DNA from: Chitinophaga sp. YR573
Lineage (GTDB): Bacteria; Bacteroidota; Bacteroidia; Chitinophagales; Chitinophagaceae
Length of the DNA stretch: 64,000 bases
Direction of reading: 5' to 3'
Assembly (NCBI RefSeq): GCF_900110995.1
Contig: NZ_FOJF01000001.1
Span: 1,629,199 to 1,693,198 of the forward strand
Shown here: positions 25,157-35,600 of the stretch, piece by piece
Layout: every line of letters starts with the position of its first letter
How positions within the stretch are numbered: the stretch's first letter is position 1
Position numbers and translations under genes: made by a program
Notes under the pieces: model-generated
What the model was told of the DNA's origin: nothing
Database searches by the model: none
What the model saw: the letters and a program-made list of their open reading frames with translations, nothing else

Positions 25157-26319
25157 TAGATTTCAAATTTTGTCCATTTCTGCTCACTTTGTCCCGATCT
25201 CACCACGTTATCAATAAATGCCATTCCGCGTACGCCTTCTGCCACACTTGGGAAATCCAGTGCTTCTGCGGAAGGGGTGGTACCGCTGAGCTTTGCCTGT
25301 AAAGTGAGGGCAAAGTTGCGATAGAGGTTGCCAAATGCTTCCAGGTAACCTTCCGGGTGTCCACCAGGAGTTCTGGTGTTCTGGGTAGCAAAGGAACTCT
25401 GGTATCCACCATAGTTATTACCTGCGCGGTATACCTGGGTAGGTTTATCCAGCCATTTTACCAGCAGGGTGTTTGGCTCCATCTGAGACCATTCCAGGCC
25501 ACCGTTTTCACCGTATACCCTTATTTTCAATGCGTTTTCTTCACCGGCAGCTACCTGAGAGGCCATTAATACCCCGGTAGCGCCATTATCAAAACGCAGC
25601 AGTACAGCCCCATCATCATCCAGACCACGACCTGGTACTACGATGTTGAGATCGGCACATAACTGGTCAATTTTTGTACCACTGATATATTCGGCGAGGT
25701 TAGCAGCATGTGTACCGATATCTCCCATACAACCACTTTTACCGGAGCGTTTAGGATCTGTTCTCCAGGCCGCGCCTGCATTGTCTTTTTCGGTAGGCTT
25801 GCTTAACCAGCCTTGTGGATATTCCACGTACACTTTGCGGATTTTTCCGAATACGCCCTCTTTTACCATCTGACGGGCCTGTTTCACAAGTGGATAGCCG
25901 GTATAAGTATGAGTGAGGAGTAATGTAAGACCTGTTTCTTCTACTTTCGCTTTCAGCAGTTTAGCTTCTTCGAGGGTGAAGGTGATAGGTTTTTCCACCA
26001 CTACGTTAAAGCCTTTATCGAGTGCCATCATAGCAGGTTCGAAGTGGGCGAAGTTGGGGGTTACAATGGTAATAAAGTCCAGTTTTTCGGCTGCGGGTAA
26101 AGTGGCTTCTTTCTCCAGCATGGTCTTATAGTCTGTATAAGTGCGGCTTGGATCCAGGAACAGTATCTTTCCTGATTCTATGGCCACTTCCGGGTTTACG
26201 CTGAGAGCGCCGGCTTTGAGTTCTACAAGTCCGTCCATGTTGGCTGCAATGCGATGAATTGCACCGATGAAGGCATCTTTTCCGCCTCCGATCATTCCCA
26301 TTCTTAACTTACGGTTCAT
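25156..26319 (-). CDS. Gfo/Idh/MocA family NAD(P)-dependent sugar oxidoreductase
   Basis: 387 residues. N-terminal Rossmann fold with GMIGGGKDAFIGAIHR (~8-23), then TIVTPNFAHFEPAM and the family signature VVEKPITFT (~110-118). The C-terminal alpha/beta domain has GDIGTHAANLAEY with the catalytic His. Such enzymes (including ThuB) oxidise sugars at C3 or reduce keto sugars. It is cytoplasmic. It lies 21 bp after the MFS gene and overlaps the isomerase gene by one base. Confidence 0.92.
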   Translation of the reverse strand: MNRKLRMGMIGGGKDAFIGAIHRIAANMDGLVELKAGALSVNPEVAIESGKILFLDPSRTYTDYKTMLEKEATLPAAEKLDFITIVTPNFAHFEPAMMALDKGFNVVVEKPITFTLEEAKLLKAKVEETGLTLLLTHTYTGYPLVKQARQMVKEGVFGKIRKVYVEYPQGWLSKPTEKDNAGAAWRTDPKRSGKSGCMGDIGTHAANLAEYISGTKIDQLCADLNIVVPGRGLDDDGAVLLRFDNGATGVLMASQVAAGEENALKIRVYGENGGLEWSQMEPNTLLVKWLDKPTQVYRAGNNYGGYQSSFATQNTRTPGGHPEGYLEAFGNLYRNFALTLQAKLSGTTPSAEALDFPSVAEGVRGMAFIDNVVRSGQSEQKWTKFEI

Positions 26320-26340
26320 ATTCTTTATTTCTTATTGAGT

Positions 26341-27576
26341 TTAAACGTTATGGGCTAATACTACTTTAGGCTTATTCCGGAATCTAATATATAAAAAAGT
26401 AAAGGCAACAATCAATATAATAGGTAAAATAGCTACAGTTGTGAGAGTATCTCTGCCTGCCTGTAATTCCGCCAATGCCTGATCAGCGCCCTGTGTAATT
26501 GCTTTTTGTTTATTGGCATCAAACCAGTTTCCCATAAAAGGTAATATAACGGCAACAGACAGCATCCCTGCGCCACCCATGATATTCAATCCTAATGCAC
26601 CGGTCTGTGGCATATATTCTGAGACAAAACCCAGCATCGTTGGCCAGAAATAACATACACCTATAGCAAATACACCGGCAGCAGCAAAAGTTTCATAACC
26701 GGAAGCCCTGCTTAACCAGAACAGACCTAATGCCGCAAAGATGGAAGAAAATAACAGCATTCCTACCGGGTTCAGGCGATGTACGACTGGTCCTGCAAAT
26801 AATCTGCCTATGGCCATGATGCCGTTAATGAACGCAAATATAAGGATAGCAGAAACCCCTACCTGTCCCAGTAATGCACTGATCCATTGTCCTGTACCCA
26901 GTTCAGTTGAAGCGGTCAGGAACATACAGAGTACCATAAAGAGGAAAAATGGCCCTACACAGGCTTTCAACATCCCGCTATAGCTGATACCTGAAGCGGC
27001 ACGTTCTGTCTGAGGGAAACGTAAGGAGAAGAATAACCCGCCATATAATAAGGTAGGCACCAACAGTACACACATCAGGGAGACCCAGCTCATATGCAGT
27101 TGTTCTATCATAAAATAGGCGATGAGCGCCCCTATTACATTACCACCGGGGAACCACATGTGAAAGCGGTTCAGCATTTTTGTTTTCTGTGTGCTGAAAA
27201 GTGTAGCCACCAGTGGGTTACAAGTAGCTTCAACGCTACCATTGGCAATGCCTATGAGTAAAGTACCGGCAAAAAGCGACCAGAAATTCCAGGCCATGAT
27301 TGTCATAATAACCCCTGCGATATGCCCGAAGAAGGCAATGTAGATGATCTTTTTCATCCCTAACAGGTCAATAAGCGGGCCGCCTACAATCTGGGCTAAT
27401 GTGAAACCCCAGAATGCTGTACCGGCAATAAAGCCCAGTTGTTCTCCATTCAGGTTAAAATCATTGCCCCATATTTTTACGATCTCTGCCCTGATAGCAA
27501 AGGTCATAGCGGTAACGATTAAAGCAAGGCAACTGGTAAAAAAGAGTTTTCCAGGTTGAATAGTATTGTTTTTCAT
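26341..27576 (-). CDS. MFS transporter, probably sugar
   Basis: 411 residues from the ATG at 27576 (a longer frame reaches 27609). About twelve membrane helices. The loop 2-3 region reads GPLIDLLGMKK, as in MFS sugar porters, and GIANGSVEATCNPLVATLF resembles FucP/NupG-like members. First gene of the keto-sugar cluster and likely its importer for the cytoplasmic oxidoreductase and isomerase. Substrate inferred only from context. Confidence 0.88.
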   Translation of the reverse strand: MKNNTIQPGKLFFTSCLALIVTAMTFAIRAEIVKIWGNDFNLNGEQLGFIAGTAFWGFTLAQIVGGPLIDLLGMKKIIYIAFFGHIAGVIMTIMAWNFWSLFAGTLLIGIANGSVEATCNPLVATLFSTQKTKMLNRFHMWFPGGNVIGALIAYFMIEQLHMSWVSLMCVLLVPTLLYGGLFFSLRFPQTERAASGISYSGMLKACVGPFFLFMVLCMFLTASTELGTGQWISALLGQVGVSAILIFAFINGIMAIGRLFAGPVVHRLNPVGMLLFSSIFAALGLFWLSRASGYETFAAAGVFAIGVCYFWPTMLGFVSEYMPQTGALGLNIMGGAGMLSVAVILPFMGNWFDANKQKAITQGADQALAELQAGRDTLTTVAILPIILIVAFTFLYIRFRNKPKVVLAHNV

Positions 27577-27982
27577 AACGGTAGTGGAATTATTTAAGGA
27601 TTTATTCAATTAAATGTAAAAAAACTCCATGGATATTTTTTAAGCGATTTTAATAACTAATAATAGTAGTCAATGCTTTTTAATACATTTTGTACAATTA
27701 TTCAGATGATAAATACAATAACTTTATTAGGAAATTAGAAGAATAAGGGAATAGAGGAGAAGGAGTTAGGTAAAAAAGAAAGAGCCGGATAAGACTACCT
27801 GGCTCTTGTTTACTATCCTATGAAAACCCTAATCCTGTAAAGATAGTGTGTTGTAACAACTATAGTTGTTAAGCAGTCGTTAATATTTAAAACTTTTTTT
27901 ATCTGGGTTAATCATGATTAATTTTTTTTCTACATAACTTTTTTGCTTCTTTGCACACGTTTCTTATAAGAAAATTGTCATT
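27577..27982. other. Divergent intergenic region, with a weak hairpin
   Basis: A 406-bp AT-rich region between the MFS gene (minus) and the first GT2 gene (plus). A stem AGAGCC (27781-27786)/GGCTCT (27801-27806) is followed on the minus strand by TTCTTTTTTACC, like a terminator, although no minus-strand gene lies upstream of it. It could attenuate the sugar cluster. CTTCTTTGC at 27947-27955 may be part of a plus-strand promoter. No gene seen. Confidence 0.45.
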
Positions 27983-28732
27983 ATGTCAGAACATCTTCTA
28001 TCCGTAATCATTCCGGCATTTAACGAATCGAGATACATTTACAATATCCTGGAACGAGTAACGGCAGTACAGTTGATAGAAAATGTGCAGAAGGAACTGG
28101 TGGTAGTTGATGACCATTCGACTGACAATACGGGGGAAGAAGTGGCCCGTTTTATGGCCGGTTATCCTCATGTGAAACTGCAATATGTACGTCATGAAGT
28201 GAACCAGGGGAAGGGTGCTGCACTGCGGACAGGCATTCAAAAAGCCAGCGGGGAGTACCTGATTATCCAGGATGCCGACCTGGAATATGACCCGGCAGAG
28301 TTTAACCGCCTGTTAAAACCGATGCTGAAGGGAGTGGCGGATGTTGTATTTGGCAGTCGTTTTATGGGGAATGGCCCTCACAGGATACTGTTCTTCTGGC
28401 ATACAATCGGTAATAAGTTCCTTACTTCCCTGTCTAATGCGTTGACGAATCTGAACCTGACAGACATGGAAACCTGTTATAAGTTGTTCCGCAGTCATAT
28501 TATTAAACAGGTGGATTTAAAGGAGAACCGGTTTGGATTCGAACCGGAAGTGACAGCTAAAATAAGCCGTATCCCTAAAATTAGGATTTATGAAGTAGGG
28601 ATTGCCTATTACGGGCGTACCTATGAAGAAGGCAAGAAAATCAATTATAAAGATGGTTTCCGGGCCATTTACTGTATCCTGAAATATAACCTTTTTGCAA
28701 GGCAGAAAACGCCTATTAGTATAGAAAAATAA
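27983..28732 (+). CDS. Family 2 glycosyltransferase (polyprenyl-phosphate sugar synthase type)
   Basis: 249 residues, single GT-A domain without membrane segments. SVIIPAFNESRYI at the N terminus, VVDDHSTDNT, the DxD-like IIQDADLEYDP (~90-100) and GSRFMGNGPHR are typical of dolichyl/undecaprenyl-phosphate mannose or glucose synthases. It lies 9 bp before a polytopic membrane protein. It is clearly paralogous to the protein at 31108-31929. It probably supplies lipid-linked sugar for a membrane glycosyltransferase. Confidence 0.9.
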   Translation: MSEHLLSVIIPAFNESRYIYNILERVTAVQLIENVQKELVVVDDHSTDNTGEEVARFMAGYPHVKLQYVRHEVNQGKGAALRTGIQKASGEYLIIQDADLEYDPAEFNRLLKPMLKGVADVVFGSRFMGNGPHRILFFWHTIGNKFLTSLSNALTNLNLTDMETCYKLFRSHIIKQVDLKENRFGFEPEVTAKISRIPKIRIYEVGIAYYGRTYEEGKKINYKDGFRAIYCILKYNLFARQKTPISIEK

Positions 28733-28741
28733 ACTCACTTT

Positions 28742-30358
28742 ATGCTGTTCCTGTTCGTTAAATTCCTGTATATCATTATACTGTCTTTTGTGTATGGGCA
28801 TACTATTCAGCGATTGCTGGGGCAGCAGTCTTCTTCATTTTCTCTAACTGCGCTAACGGGGTTGTTCGGGATTTCTGTGATCTCGGCCTACCTTTCTTTA
28901 TTTATGCCGCTGGGCACCCTGGCCCAGGGGATCATACTCCTTTTAGGCGTTGCAGGGGCTGTGTTTTACAGAAAGAGTCTATCCTTTCCCCGTGAATTTT
29001 CCTGGGTGTTTATTATAGCGATAGTATATGTGGTGTATTTATCGGCCCAGCAGTCGTTTACTTATGATGAGGGGTTATATTATGCCCAGTTCATCAAATG
29101 GATGCAACATTATAAGGTAGTACCGGGGCTGGCTAACTTACATGTAAGGTTTGGATTAAACTCTCACTGGCACGTGTTAGCTGCCGTCTTTAACTTTTCC
29201 TGGATAACCGGTGGGACGGATAATCATATTAACGGGGTGCTTTATTTGCTGGTGATGTTGTACCTGTTACCCTCTTTTACCTCTGACAATGAAGATCTTC
29301 CTTTTATTAAGTTTTTGAAACTTGGACTGCTGGTATTGATAAATATGCCGCAGGTTTGCGTATATAATATAATTGCTCCCGCCGCGGATTTAGCGGTGTT
29401 TTACCTGGGTTGTCTGATTGTGGTCGTATGGCTGGAAAACAACCCTAAAGAAACTGTGTTTTTATTACTGGCCCCCTTGTTTTTGGTAACAGTAAAAGTA
29501 TCTGCGATACCAGTCCTGCTGATAAGTCTGTTTTTGTTTATAAAAGGTCATAAACGATTCGCTCTTGTGGGTATGGGTGTATTAATCTTTACGCCCTGGG
29601 TGATAAGAAACATTATTCTTACAGGCTACCCATTATTCCCCATGGAATTACCGGATGTTTTCCACACCGGCTGGAGTGTACCACTCTCCGTTATACATGC
29701 TACAAGACAGGATATTACCGCATTTGCATTTTATCGTTCCGCCGATATTGCACGTTTGATGAATGATTCTTTATTGCAGCGTTTTAGCACCTGGTTTATT
29801 CATAGTGTACGGGTGTATGATAAGTTGTTATTGCTGATTGCGCTGATCTCTCCTGTTGTAGTATTTTTCAAACGGAAATCCTTGCCGAAGAATTTCTTAC
29901 CGGTATATATATTCCTGATTGCAGGAACTATTTTCTGGCTGGTACAAGCGCCTGATCCCCGTTTTGCATACGGCTATTTAGCGCCGTTATTCGTCATTAC
30001 ATTTGCGCTTTGTTTTTCCTCTTTGCTGAATATACGTCTTCTGGTAGCCATGTGTTTGTCTGGCGTGTTAATGTTTCAGGCAGCGACATTAGTATTATAC
30101 CAACGTTTACATAATACGTTCGCAGCAGAGAAGATAATACAGGATGTACCTTCTCAAACATTGCTTACACCAGCACCTTACACGCTGCAACCCGTAGAAA
30201 AGCATGAAACACCTTTTCAGTTGTATATTCCATTGAATACAGAATTATGCTGGGATACACCCCTGCCCTGTGCAGATCATATGCCTAAAGGCGTGAAGAT
30301 GAGAGGGCCGGGTTTAGGAGATGGATTTGTATTTATCCCTTCTTTTTCCCAACAGTAA
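28742..30358 (+). CDS. Polytopic membrane protein, possible GT-C-type glycosyltransferase
   Basis: 538 residues with roughly 11-13 hydrophobic helices and a short soluble C-terminal tail. Acidic loop residues appear in QQSFTYDEGLYYAQF (~103-118), where GT-C enzymes carry catalytic Asp/Glu. I do not recognise the family with certainty. The GT2 gene 9 bp upstream makes a polyprenyl-phosphate-sugar-using transferase plausible. Its 3' end overlaps the convergent methyltransferase gene by 26 bp. Confidence 0.7.
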   Translation: MLFLFVKFLYIIILSFVYGHTIQRLLGQQSSSFSLTALTGLFGISVISAYLSLFMPLGTLAQGIILLLGVAGAVFYRKSLSFPREFSWVFIIAIVYVVYLSAQQSFTYDEGLYYAQFIKWMQHYKVVPGLANLHVRFGLNSHWHVLAAVFNFSWITGGTDNHINGVLYLLVMLYLLPSFTSDNEDLPFIKFLKLGLLVLINMPQVCVYNIIAPAADLAVFYLGCLIVVVWLENNPKETVFLLLAPLFLVTVKVSAIPVLLISLFLFIKGHKRFALVGMGVLIFTPWVIRNIILTGYPLFPMELPDVFHTGWSVPLSVIHATRQDITAFAFYRSADIARLMNDSLLQRFSTWFIHSVRVYDKLLLLIALISPVVVFFKRKSLPKNFLPVYIFLIAGTIFWLVQAPDPRFAYGYLAPLFVITFALCFSSLLNIRLLVAMCLSGVLMFQAATLVLYQRLHNTFAAEKIIQDVPSQTLLTPAPYTLQPVEKHETPFQLYIPLNTELCWDTPLPCADHMPKGVKMRGPGLGDGFVFIPSFSQQ

Positions 30359-31064
30359 TAACCGATAGTCCCATCTTATTCATTATAAGGCGGTCTGCAA
30401 CGCGGAAAAGGGGAACCAGTTTATTATAGAAAGATAACTGCCCTGCGGGTAATTCTTTCTTTCGTAAAATCGTTCCTGACACAAACCATCCTAAAATGCC
30501 TGCAAGGTTAAAATACCAGCTATTTATGATCTCAAATTTTTCTGCAAGGAAGAGGTTTCTTAAAGAGGTGCGGGTATATCGCCGGAAGTGTTCCAGTTCC
30601 TTGTCAAATCCGTTATATAACATCTGGTAGGCAGGAACAAGTATGATCAGATGACCTCCGGGAGCAAGTAATTTATTACAATTGGCTATCGCACAGCCAT
30701 CATCTGCGATATGTTCTACCACATTCAGTGCAAATACAGTATTAAACTTCCCGATTAAAGAGGCGTACTTACTTTCAAAATCGGATGCGGAAAGGTCTAT
30801 CTGGAATACGTCACGGATCAAAGGTTCATGGTCAAATTTCTGTTGAAGTAATCTGCAATAATGATCACTGTAATCACTTACATACAATGGCACATTGTTT
30901 TTTACAAAACAACCGGATATATTACCTATTCCACTTCCAATCTCTAGGATCTGTTCTTTCAAATAAGGTTGAATAGATTCAAACATCCAGTCATTCAGCC
31001 GGTCAGCGGCACTAAGATTGTCCAGGGTAGATAATCCTACCTCATCAATTGTTGATCTGGTCAT
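30333..31064 (-). CDS. Class I SAM-dependent methyltransferase
   Basis: 243 residues from the ATG at 31064. The frame is open to 31121, but those residues would overlap the upstream GT2 gene and look unlike the family. Motif I is LEIGSGIGNIS (~38-48), followed by VSDYSDHY, VFALNVVEHIADD and LAPGGHLIILVPA, the usual methyltransferase 11/12 series. The C-terminal part is hydrophobic. Placed with two GT2 genes, it probably modifies a glycan or a lipid-linked sugar. Substrate unknown. Confidence 0.87.
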   Translation of the reverse strand: MTRSTIDEVGLSTLDNLSAADRLNDWMFESIQPYLKEQILEIGSGIGNISGCFVKNNVPLYVSDYSDHYCRLLQQKFDHEPLIRDVFQIDLSASDFESKYASLIGKFNTVFALNVVEHIADDGCAIANCNKLLAPGGHLIILVPAYQMLYNGFDKELEHFRRYTRTSLRNLFLAEKFEIINSWYFNLAGILGWFVSGTILRKKELPAGQLSFYNKLVPLFRVADRLIMNKMGLSVITVGKKKG

Positions 31065-31107
31065 TTTTAATTTTTTGAATTTTGTAATAACGTGAAGTGA
31101 GCCTGTC

Positions 31108-31929
31108 TTAATTTTCCACAACGCTTTTTGCTACCTTTTTTTTCAATATGCTACGTGTAAGGATCCCATATTTTATGATGCAATAGATTGTTCTTACACC
31201 GTCTTTCCAGTTGATCTTTTTACCTTCTGCATAGGTCCTTCCATAATACGAAATACCTACTTCGTATATTCTTATCCGGGGTATCCTGGATATCTTTGCA
31301 GTCACTTCAGGTTCAAATCCAAAGCGTTTTTCCCGCAGTGATATCTGGCGGATAGTATCTGTTTTGAATACTTTGTAACCGGTTTCCATATCAGAGAGAT
31401 TCAGATTGGAAAACATATTGGACAGGAAAGTCAATACCTTATTACCGATGGTATGCCAGAAGAACAGTATCCTGTGAGGGCCATTCCCCATAAAACGGGA
31501 ACCATACACAACATCCGCAAAGCCATGTACAATAGGTTTCAGCAGTGTATTATATTCATACGGATCATACTCAAGATCTGCATCCTGAATAAGCAGATAT
31601 TCGCCTGTGGCATGTCTTATTCCGGCATGAATAGCGGCTCCTTTACCACTATTGACGGGGAGTTTAAAATATTTAATAGTAAGATCAGGATGATTGGAAC
31701 AATAATCAGCTATCGCCTGTTCTGTATCATCTTTAGAGCAATCATTTACAATAATTACTTCTTTTTCGATGTTGTGTATCAATCTCACATGACGGATCTT
31801 ATCCAGAATGAACGAGATCGTTTTCTCCTCGTTATATGCCGGAATAATGATCGATAATTTTCTTATTTCTCCCCTGGCATCAGCCTGAAGCCCGGTTGTA
31901 ACATCAATATCGTGGGCAATTTCATACAT
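31108..31929 (-). CDS. Family 2 glycosyltransferase, paralogue of the one at 27983
   Basis: 273 residues, GT-A fold: KLSIIIPAYNEEKTI, IIVNDCSKDDT, LIQDADLEYDPYEY and GSRFMGNGPHRILFFWHTIG. Large segments are nearly identical to the GT2 encoded at 27983-28732, including the C-terminal RFGFEPEVTAKISRIPRIR and YYGRTYAEGKKINWKDG. It has a longer, different N terminus and a Lys-rich tail. It is followed by the methyltransferase gene after 43 bp. Confidence 0.9.
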   Translation of the reverse strand: MYEIAHDIDVTTGLQADARGEIRKLSIIIPAYNEEKTISFILDKIRHVRLIHNIEKEVIIVNDCSKDDTEQAIADYCSNHPDLTIKYFKLPVNSGKGAAIHAGIRHATGEYLLIQDADLEYDPYEYNTLLKPIVHGFADVVYGSRFMGNGPHRILFFWHTIGNKVLTFLSNMFSNLNLSDMETGYKVFKTDTIRQISLREKRFGFEPEVTAKISRIPRIRIYEVGISYYGRTYAEGKKINWKDGVRTIYCIIKYGILTRSILKKKVAKSVVEN

Positions 31930-32038
31930 ATGAAAAGTTTTCTAGAAGGAAATAGGATATCTCTAATGGTAAATGCTATATAAACGAGACAGAATAACAG
32001 GTGATATAAATACAGTACAATACTTATATAACAGAAAT

Positions 32039-32046
32039 CAAATATA
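32039..32046 (-). promoter_or_regulatory. -7 box for GT2 gene (TATATTTG)
   Basis: The minus-strand TATATTTG is an exact match to TAnnTTTG, about 110 nt before the GT2 start codon. I see no good -33 TTG at the usual distance, so support is partial. Confidence 0.4.
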
Positions 32047-32190
32047 ATATAAATAATGTAAATGATGCTGAAATATAACACTGGAGCGACATCTTGATAA
32101 GTTTCGCATTAAAATCTGTGTTTTCAATCTCCTCTTCATGTAAACCAAAAAAGTGCTTAAAGCAGGTCTGAAACTGGCGTTGGTACTGGC

Positions 32191-32332
32191 ATTCTGCCAT
32201 CATTCCTTCATCGCTCCTATATCACTCCTATATCATTCTACCGGCATTCCTATATCCAAACGATATAGCTATGACGAAAGAATGCTGAAGGAATGAGCTT
32301 TCTATGATGAAGGGATATAGGATTTCAATGAA
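32191..32332. repeat. Repeat-rich stretch with inverted CATTCCTTCA and TCCTATATC units
   Basis: TCCTATATC occurs three times (within 32210-32260), with GATATAGGA in inverted orientation near the right end. CATTCCTTCA (32201-32210) is matched by TGAAGGAATG (32286-32295). The stretch could fold into a long imperfect hairpin. Such short vocabulary repeats look like dispersed intergenic palindromes. Confidence 0.5.
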
Positions 32333-32642
32333 GATCAGTGCCTGTGCAGGTCCTGTCAGCAAATAATTTTGATGTTTTAATACTTCCGGTATACAGCAAA
32401 TAATCTAAATACCTGGTTATCAGAATAATTGAAAGAAGACAACTTAAAAGCAGAGAATATTGGAACTGATATCATATTGCATTCACTATGTGCAAATAAT
32501 TCCTAATTTTACAGGCCTCGCAAGAACCGGAGATAATCTGACACCTTGTCACCGGAGCTTTCCAAGCATAATTTTTGGATAAGTGTGGGCTACCGTACAA
32601 CTGAGAACAACTATTTTAACAATCATTCGTAATAAATTAGAC

Positions 32643-35600
32643 ATGTTAGGTTTTTTAACAAAACTTTTTGGCGGGCATAAATCGGAGAAGGATATTAAGA
32701 CGATCCTGCCCGTTGTAAAGCAGATCAATGACGCGTTTGAAAAACTGCAATCCCTGCCTGTAGACCAACTGCGTAACAAAACACAGGAGTTCCGTCAACG
32801 TATAAGTGCTCATCTGGCCAAGATAGACAGTACTATTGCAGAAAGGCAGCTGGCTGCTGAAAATGCAGAGGATGTCACTGAAAAGGATGTTGTTTACCAG
32901 GAAATTGATAAGCTGAAGAAAGACCGCGACAAACAACTGGAAGAAGTACTGGAAGAACTGTTACCAGAGGCTTTCGCCGTGGTAAAAGAAACCGCCCGCC
33001 GCTTCACCCAGAACACTACTATCACAGCTACCGCTACTGAACTGGACCGCCAACTGGCAGTTAAAAGGGATTATGTCACTATCCAGGGTGACAATGTGAC
33101 GTGGAAAAATACCTGGTCGGCAGCTGGCAGTCCTGTCACCTGGAACATGATTCATTACGATGTACAGTTAATAGGCGGTATCGTACTCCACCAGGGTAAG
33201 ATTTCCGAAATGGCTACAGGTGAAGGTAAAACACTGGTATCCACTCTCCCCGCTTACCTCAATGCACTGGCAGGACAAGGCGTTCACATCGTTACCGTGA
33301 ATGATTACCTGGCCCGTCGTGACTCTGAGTGGAACGGTCCTATTTTCGAATTCCTCGACGTAACAGTTGATTGTATAGATAAGCATCAACCTAATACTCC
33401 GGAACGCCGCAATGCTTACCTCGCCGGTATCACTTATGGTACCAATAACGAATTTGGTTTCGATTACCTGCGTGATAACATGGTGCATACACCGGATGAA
33501 ATGGTACAGCGTAAACACCACTACGCCATGGTGGATGAGGTGGATAGCGTACTGATCGATGATGCACGTACGCCGTTAATCATCTCCGGTCCTATCCCTC
33601 GTGGAGAAGAACAGGAGTTCCATGCGTTGAAACCACGTGTACAACGCCTGATGGATGCACAGAAAAAAGCGACTCAACAATATTTGCTGGAAGCAAAGAA
33701 ACTGATAGCAGAAGGTAAAGACGATGCGAAAACCGGTGGTCTTGCCCTGATGCGTGCATGGCGCGGTTTACCTAAAAACAGTGCGCTGATCAAGTATCTG
33801 AGCGAACCAGGTATCAAAGTATTACTGCAGAAAGCAGAAAACTACTACCTGGCAGATCAGCAACGCGAAATGCCTAAAGTAGACGAAGAACTCTACTTCA
33901 GCATTGACGAAAAAAATAACAGCGTAGATCTTACTGAAAAAGGTCTTCACCTGATTACCCAGTCCGGCGAAGATCCAAACTTCTTCATCATGCCGGATGT
34001 TGGTTCCGAGATCGCTGAGATCGAGAAACTGGAACTGACAGCTGATGAGAAACTTCACCGTAAAGATACCCTGCTGCAGGACTTTGCCCTGAAATCCGAC
34101 CGTATCCACTCCGTACAGCAATTGCTGAAAGCATATACCCTGTTCGATATCGACGTGGAATATGTGGTGATGGACGGTAAAGTGAAAATAGTAGATGAAC
34201 AGACTGGTCGTATCCTGGATGGCCGCCGTTATTCCGACGGTTTACACCAGGCGATAGAAGCAAAGGAAAACGTGAAAGTGGAGGCTGCTACCCAGACCTT
34301 CGCCACCGTTACCCTCCAGAACTACTTCCGTATGTATCACAAACTGGCCGGTATGACCGGTACAGCTACTACCGAAGCTGGTGAGTTCTGGGAAATATAC
34401 AAGCTGGACGTGGTAACCATTCCAACCAACCTGCCTATTACCCGTAAAGACTCCGAAGACCTGGTTTACAAGACCAAACGTGATAAATATAAAGCCGTTA
34501 TCGAAGAAGTGAAACAGTTACAGGCTGCCGGAAGGCCAGTCCTGGTAGGTACTACCTCTGTGGAAGTATCCGAACTGTTAAGTAAGATGCTCACCTTCGA
34601 GAAGGTCCCTCACAATGTACTGAACGCAAAACAACATGCCCGTGAAGCACAGATCGTTGCTGAAGCAGGTTTGGCTGGTGCTATCACTATCGCTACCAAC
34701 ATGGCGGGTCGTGGTACGGATATCAAGCTGGGTGCTGGTGTAAAAGAAGCAGGTGGTTTAGCGATCATTGGTACGGAACGTCATGAAAGCCGTCGTGTTG
34801 ACAGGCAGTTACGTGGTCGTGCCGGTCGTCAGGGTGATCCGGGAACTTCGCAGTTCTTTGTGTCTCTGGAAGATGATCTGATGCGTATGTTCGGTTCTGA
34901 CCGTATAGCTGGTCTGATGGACCGTATGGGTTATAAGGAAGGAGAAGTGATTCAGCACAGCATGATCACCCGTTCTATTGAAAGAGCACAGAAGAAGGTA
35001 GAAGAGAACAACTTCGGTATACGTAAGCGTTTGCTGGAGTATGATGATGTGATGAACAAGCAGCGTACTGTTATCTATGCTAAACGTAACCACGCTTTGT
35101 TTGGCGAACGTCTTGCAATAGATATCGACAATGCTTTCTATGATGTGGCTTTAAGTATTATTACCGGTCACAGGGAAACAGGAGATATTGATGCATTTAA
35201 ATTAGATGTGATCATGAACTTCGCAATAGATACTGATATTACCCGCGATGAGCTGGTGAAAGCAGATATCAACAACCTGGCATCACGTCTCTATCATCAG
35301 ACAAAAGATAATTACGTACGTAAAACGCAGGAACTGGCGGATAATACCCTGCCTGTCATCCAGCAGATACATAAAGACCAGGGCCATCAGATAGAGAATA
35401 TCTCTATTCCGTTTACAGATGGTAAGAAAGGCATGGACGTTCTTGCTAACCTGCAGAAAGTAGTAGATAGCAAAGGCTTTGAAACCGTGAATGCCCTGGA
35501 ACGCAGTATTACCCTTACACTGATAGATGAGTCCTGGAAAGAGCATCTGCGTGCGATGGATGACCTGAAACAATCTGTACAGGGTGCGGTGTACGAACAG

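Larger units (their letters stand above)
31930..32642. other. Divergent intergenic region upstream of secA
   Basis: A 713-bp region without a gene. It contains a perfect TATATTTG -7 box for the minus-strand GT2 gene (32046-32039), a repeat-rich stretch at 32191-32332, and a TAATTTTA at 32504-32511 that may be the secA -7 element, giving a leader of about 125 nt. A frame continuous with secA opens at 32583 (GTG) but looks non-coding. Confidence 0.5.

Noticed and set aside
32583..32642. 20-residue N-terminal extension of SecA from a GTG
   Set aside because: The ATG at 32643 gives the canonical SecA N terminus, and the extra residues are unlike the family.
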